Source: JAYUHK01 sp043767025
GTDB taxonomy: Bacteria; Bacteroidota; Bacteroidia; Chitinophagales; Saprospiraceae
Assembly: GCA_043767025.1 (NCBI GenBank)
Contig: JAYUHK010000066.1
Location: 1-10,955, forward strand
DNA length: 10,955 nt
Reading direction: 5' to 3'
The position numbers and the translations under genes are program-made. How positions within the stretch are numbered: position 1 is the first letter of the stretch; each line of letters starts with the position of its first letter. Positions 7,593 through 10,955 of the stretch are shown piece after piece. The notes beneath the pieces were generated by a model, which was not told where the DNA came from, searched no databases, and was given only the letters and a program-made list of their open reading frames with translations.

Positions 7593-10500
7593 TTAGTTCT
7601 CAAGACCCAAAATAAATTTTTCCAACTCGCTTTCGTCTGGATTTCCGTTGTAAACTTTAACTATTTTTCCCTCTTTATCCAACACTACATAATGGGGAAG
7701 GCTGTTGATATGAAAAGAAAAACAAAGTTGCTTTACCGAATCTGGAAATAATTGCAGCCCGTCCAATGGATGATTTTTGAGGTACTTTTCCCAAGTTTCT
7801 TTTTTGTCGTCAACAGAAAAATATAAAAATGTGACATTATTTAATTTTAGTTTATTGGCTAAATGTTGGGTGGATTTCATAGATATTAAGCACGGCTCGC
7901 ACCAAGTAGCCCAAAAATCAATACAAACTACCTTTCCTGCAAAGTCCGTATTGGTGTAAAGTTTGCCCAAGTTATCGCGCACCAAGAAGCTGGGAGCTTG
8001 CTCTCCGTCCAAACTTCGTTTGCTACTTTGGTACAGTTCGAGCATCCAATTTTTGTATTTGGGATAGGTACAGGTTTCTAAAAACTTAATCATTTTAGGT
8101 GCTACCATGTCACAACCATCTCTTTTAAATTCAAAAGTCAAAGCCTTTGCATTCATAAATGCTTGCGCTTCTCCCGTCAAAATAGAACTTGCGAAAGTAG
8201 ATTCATTTTCAACTTTTTGTTTAGAAATTTGGTTGGAGTAATCCAAATATTGTTGCAGAAAAAATGAGTAATACTGATTAGGCAGAACGTTGGCGGCACT
8301 AATATTTATTTCGTTGAGGAAGTCATAATAAGACTCTGGCAACTGCATCGGCGATTCCATCTCATGAAAAAGCGGATATTCGTAGGGATAGTTGAGGAGA
8401 TAAAATCCAAACCAATAAATAATATCTGCGGCTGAATAATATTTGAAATTGTTTGAAAATTGTTTATTTGCGGGATATTCTTGCAAGTATTTTTGTTTTA
8501 TGCGCAAAAGATTGCGCATATAGGTCTTGTAATTTTGGAAATTATAGGTTTTTATTTTTTCTTTCATTTCTACATCTGTGACATCAAATTTTCGCTTGAA
8601 GTCAAAAATGTAATTGTTATTAATACTGCCTTTTCCTTCTGCGCGGATAGACGAAAATATGTCACGACCGTCGAATTTTAGGTTAATTTCATCTCCCGGC
8701 TCAATAAAAAGTTCAATTTTCTTATCGCCGTACCTAATTTCGCCAATCGTGGGACAATTAATATCAAAAGAACTTTCGATTCCGTTGTTGGTATTAGGAA
8801 CTAATTTACAGACAGTTTCGCTGTAGAGAGTTGGGTCTTTGAACAAAATTAGCTGTAATCCGAGCCGAGTATCACTTGATATTTCTATCGAAATTTTTGT
8901 CTTTTTTAGGTTTTCTGTGACAATCGCCCACTCTAACTCTGGAAAACTTTTATTGAGTAGAGTAAATATTTTCGCCGATGGTTTGCTATTCGTTACGGTT
9001 TGTTTGTTGCTGTATTTATCAAAAATATTAGTGACGGGTGGAGCTACATTTTTATTGGAATTTTGAACAACAGAGGTATTTGACTTTCCGGTTTGTAATT
9101 TTATATTTGCTTGATTGTCAAGGGTATTTTTCCAATTTTCACAAGCTGTGTTGTACGCTTTTAAGACCGCCAAGTCGTATTTTTTGACTTGATTGGTAGC
9201 AAAAAATTCATCGACAATCACTTTCAAAGTAATCGGCGACTCCACGTAGGAGCGGCGAATTATGTCGGTCGCGGTCACAAAGTTTAAAATATTTTCCGAA
9301 AATACTCTATCAAAGTCGTTTAATTTAGAGATTTTTTCGGGCATAATCTGTTCTGTTTCGGTACGAATCGTATCGGTTTTTTCAAAAATATTGACTCCGC
9401 CTCCAAATATCCAGCCTTCGAGTCCGTTTTTGGTGCGCACTTTATAAAAAATATCCATATAATGTGTGCCGTCAATCGTGTACATTATTCGATTTTCGGT
9501 TTTTTGATTCAGATAATCCAAAACTTCATTTTTGAGAAACGTAGCTGTAATAGTTTCATCTTCGGGCTTGTTGCGCAGTGCCAAATTATCCATCCAACAA
9601 ATAATTTTCATTGCAACTCGTTGATTTTCAACGATTAATTTTTCTTTTTGTTGAGCAGGACGTTTGACTTGGTTCAGATTGAATACAAAATCTGTCGCTT
9701 TTCCCCACGCCGTCCAGTTGTCCGCCGTCTGAATTTTATAGTAGCAGTCGGTCGTTTTTTGAAAATTTAGCTGCGCAGAGTCGGAAGCACTAATATTGCA
9801 GTATTTTTCTAAAAATGTGACAGGGATAGAATTGTATAAACTGCCAATACGCACCTTGCTTGGGGTCGGCTCATCATAAATCGGAATAGAGTCAGTGGCG
9901 ACCGCAATCGGCGTGATTTGCTCTAAAAGTCTATCAACTTGCAGTCGGTCTTGCTTGAACCAAGCGACAAATAAGTCCAAATATTCGACAAAATTCTTAT
10001 TTTTCAGGTAGTTTTTTTCATTAAAATTGAGGGTTTTCAAAAAGTCAAAATAGGCATCAGGCAACGAAATCGGCACGGCAGAACCGAGAGCGGTAGCGTG
10101 GTCAGCACGGTATTTTAAGAGATTTTTTGCCCACCAATAGTCAATATTTGAATACATGAAATAAAGAAAATCAGAAGAAAATTGTGCTTTGGATTTAGGG
10201 TCATAATTTTGAAAAAATGACCATCTTCGCAGACGAATTTCGTCCAAAAATGTCTTGAACTGAGCAGGTTTTTTTTGAGTCATGTCATACCTTAACGTGT
10301 TGGTACTCAAATATTTGAATGTATAATTGTAACTTTTCAAAAATCTGTTGTGTTCTGCGCCTTTGCCGCTAAAAGTGGCAGTTCCAGATGGGTCATTTCC
10401 GTCAAAATTTAGGTTAATATTGTCGTCGGGTTCTAAAAATAATTCGATTTCGTCACCCAAAAAATTTATAATAGCAGAAGTGGATTCTGAAATTTGAACA

Positions 10501-10739
10501 TCAAAATTAAAGTGTAAAAAACCGTCGGCGTAGGTTTCTTTTATAGTCGGAGGATTGATGAAATCATTAAAAACTGTTAGCGTGATTTTTTCCGCTTTAG
10601 GATTTTGAACTTCGCCCGATATTTTTACCCATTTCAAATTATTGGGAGAATTATTTTGCGCAATGGAAAGCGATGTTTTGAAAAATATAGTCGAAGTTAT
10701 TAAAACTATTTTTATAAAAAATATGAATAAACGTGACAT
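7593..10739 (-). CDS. Exported TlpA-like thioredoxin protein with duplicated N-terminal unit and SH3-like modules
   Basis: This 1048-residue protein starts with a signal peptide (about 1-28, cleavage near SIA-Q28, no lipobox cysteine). Unit A (about 36-275) resembles the N-terminal region of Bacteroidota TlpA-like proteins: a strand-rich part ending in ELFLEPDDNINLNFDG (99-114) and FSGKG (123-127), then helices. Two SH3-like modules follow (about 278-353, ending NWTAWGKATDFV; and 379-452, with DNLALRNKP and FYKVRTKNGLEGWIFGGG). A helical stretch (about 456-545) and an N/S/T/K-rich linker (about 546-590) come next. Unit B (about 604-835) repeats unit A, with ELFIEPGDEINLKFDG (676-691) and AEGKG (700-704). 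The C-terminal thioredoxin domain (about 912-1048) has DFWATWCEPC (941-950) with the redox pair Cys947/Cys950 and the cis-proline loop SLPHYVV (1013-1019). A periplasmic thiol-disulfide role is likely; the partner is unknown. Family TlpA proteins usually have one such unit and about 350-480 residues, so this is more than double. Confidence 0.85.
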   Translation of the reverse strand: MSRLFIFFIKIVLITSTIFFKTSLSIAQNNSPNNLKWVKISGEVQNPKAEKITLTVFNDFINPPTIKETYADGFLHFNFDVQISESTSAIINFLGDEIELFLEPDDNINLNFDGNDPSGTATFSGKGAEHNRFLKSYNYTFKYLSTNTLRYDMTQKKPAQFKTFLDEIRLRRWSFFQNYDPKSKAQFSSDFLYFMYSNIDYWWAKNLLKYRADHATALGSAVPISLPDAYFDFLKTLNFNEKNYLKNKNFVEYLDLFVAWFKQDRLQVDRLLEQITPIAVATDSIPIYDEPTPSKVRIGSLYNSIPVTFLEKYCNISASDSAQLNFQKTTDCYYKIQTADNWTAWGKATDFVFNLNQVKRPAQQKEKLIVENQRVAMKIICWMDNLALRNKPEDETITATFLKNEVLDYLNQKTENRIMYTIDGTHYMDIFYKVRTKNGLEGWIFGGGVNIFEKTDTIRTETEQIMPEKISKLNDFDRVFSENILNFVTATDIIRRSYVESPITLKVIVDEFFATNQVKKYDLAVLKAYNTACENWKNTLDNQANIKLQTGKSNTSVVQNSNKNVAPPVTNIFDKYSNKQTVTNSKPSAKIFTLLNKSFPELEWAIVTENLKKTKISIEISSDTRLGLQLILFKDPTLYSETVCKLVPNTNNGIESSFDINCPTIGEIRYGDKKIELFIEPGDEINLKFDGRDIFSSIRAEGKGSINNNYIFDFKRKFDVTDVEMKEKIKTYNFQNYKTYMRNLLRIKQKYLQEYPANKQFSNNFKYYSAADIIYWFGFYLLNYPYEYPLFHEMESPMQLPESYYDFLNEINISAANVLPNQYYSFFLQQYLDYSNQISKQKVENESTFASSILTGEAQAFMNAKALTFEFKRDGCDMVAPKMIKFLETCTYPKYKNWMLELYQSSKRSLDGEQAPSFLVRDNLGKLYTNTDFAGKVVCIDFWATWCEPCLISMKSTQHLANKLKLNNVTFLYFSVDDKKETWEKYLKNHPLDGLQLFPDSVKQLCFSFHINSLPHYVVLDKEGKIVKVYNGNPDESELEKFILGLEN

Positions 10740-10768
10740 AAACTAAAAATAAATAAACTAAATAACAA

Positions 10769-10776
10769 CAAAAATA
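10769..10776 (-). promoter_or_regulatory. Bacteroidota -7 promoter box (TATTTTTG)
   Basis: The - strand reads TATTTTTG here, a perfect match to TAnnTTTG, 29 bases upstream of the ATG at 10739. A TTG on the - strand (10795-10793) lies 16 bases further upstream, just below the usual 17-23 spacing to a -33 element. It is the best candidate promoter for the 1048-residue TlpA-like gene. Confidence 0.55.
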
Positions 10777-10872
10777 CACATTTTGAGCGTGCCAACCTTC
10801 AAAATAGCACGAACTAAAACTAATTTTTATTTCTTTAATGTGTACTTTTTTATCAATTAAGTGTCAAACAAC

Positions 10873-10917
10873 AAATATCGAATATCGAATAAGGAACGCC
10901 GAATATCGAATAATGAA
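10873..10917. repeat. Short AT-rich direct repeats (GAATATCGAATAA)
   Basis: The 13-mer GAATATCGAATAA occurs twice without mismatch, at 10880-10892 and 10901-10913, with a 21-bp period; the first copy is preceded by a further AATATCG, giving a 7-bp tandem. The segments between and after the copies (GGAACGCC, TGAAATC) are not alike. Such arrays built from GAATATCGAAT and AAGGAACGCC occur between genes of some Bacteroidota, as I recall; that recollection is not a search result. The rest of 10740-10955 is a non-coding leader with no gene visible, and the array may continue past the right edge. Confidence 0.65.
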
Positions 10918-10955
10918 ATCAATGTGAAGATAACTTTTGCTGTTCCGTTCTTCTA

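Overview
The window reads as chromosomal DNA from a member of the Bacteroidota, probably outside Flavobacteriia and the Bacteroides group. The evidence is AT-rich DNA, start codons without Shine-Dalgarno sequences, TAnnTTTG-type -7 promoter boxes, and typical families: a PorV/PorQ-like outer-membrane protein, DUF3810, a long BNR/VPS10-like secreted protein and a TlpA-like thioredoxin. The futalosine hydrolase points to the futalosine route of menaquinone synthesis. As far as I know, that route is common in Cytophagia, Chitinophagia and Saprospiria but not in Flavobacteriia or Bacteroides. No rRNA, tRNA, CRISPR array, transposase or phage gene is visible.

Layout, left to right. Bases 1-270 are a non-coding spacer ending in a good promoter box. 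Two + strand genes follow, 9 bp apart: a PorV/PorQ-like outer-membrane beta-barrel protein (271-1086) and mqnB (1096-1773). Two - strand genes then converge on mqnB, sharing 4 bp at the stop codons: a large secreted Asp-box/VPS10-like beta-propeller protein (2807-5707) and, overlapping it by ATGA, a DUF3810 membrane zinc metallopeptidase (1770-2810). A short divergent promoter region (5708-5827) leads into a + strand pair 7 bp apart: a YbgC-like hotdog thioesterase (5828-6244) and purB (6252-7583). A 1048-residue exported protein (7593-10739, - strand) converges on purB with a 9-bp gap. The right edge (10740-10955) holds its promoter and a small AT-rich repeat array.

Most genes are household or envelope genes: purine synthesis (purB), menaquinone synthesis (mqnB), thioester hydrolysis, and four exported or membrane proteins. 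I do not see a defence island or a clear new multi-gene system. Two observations stand out. The 1048-residue protein contains two divergent copies of a TlpA-type N-terminal unit; the first copy is followed by two SH3-like modules and the second by a thioredoxin domain with a WCEPC active site. Separately, the word TGTGAC is frequent and lies mostly on the + strand whatever the direction of the gene it sits in, as expected of a chromosome-polarity motif of the KOPS or Chi kind.
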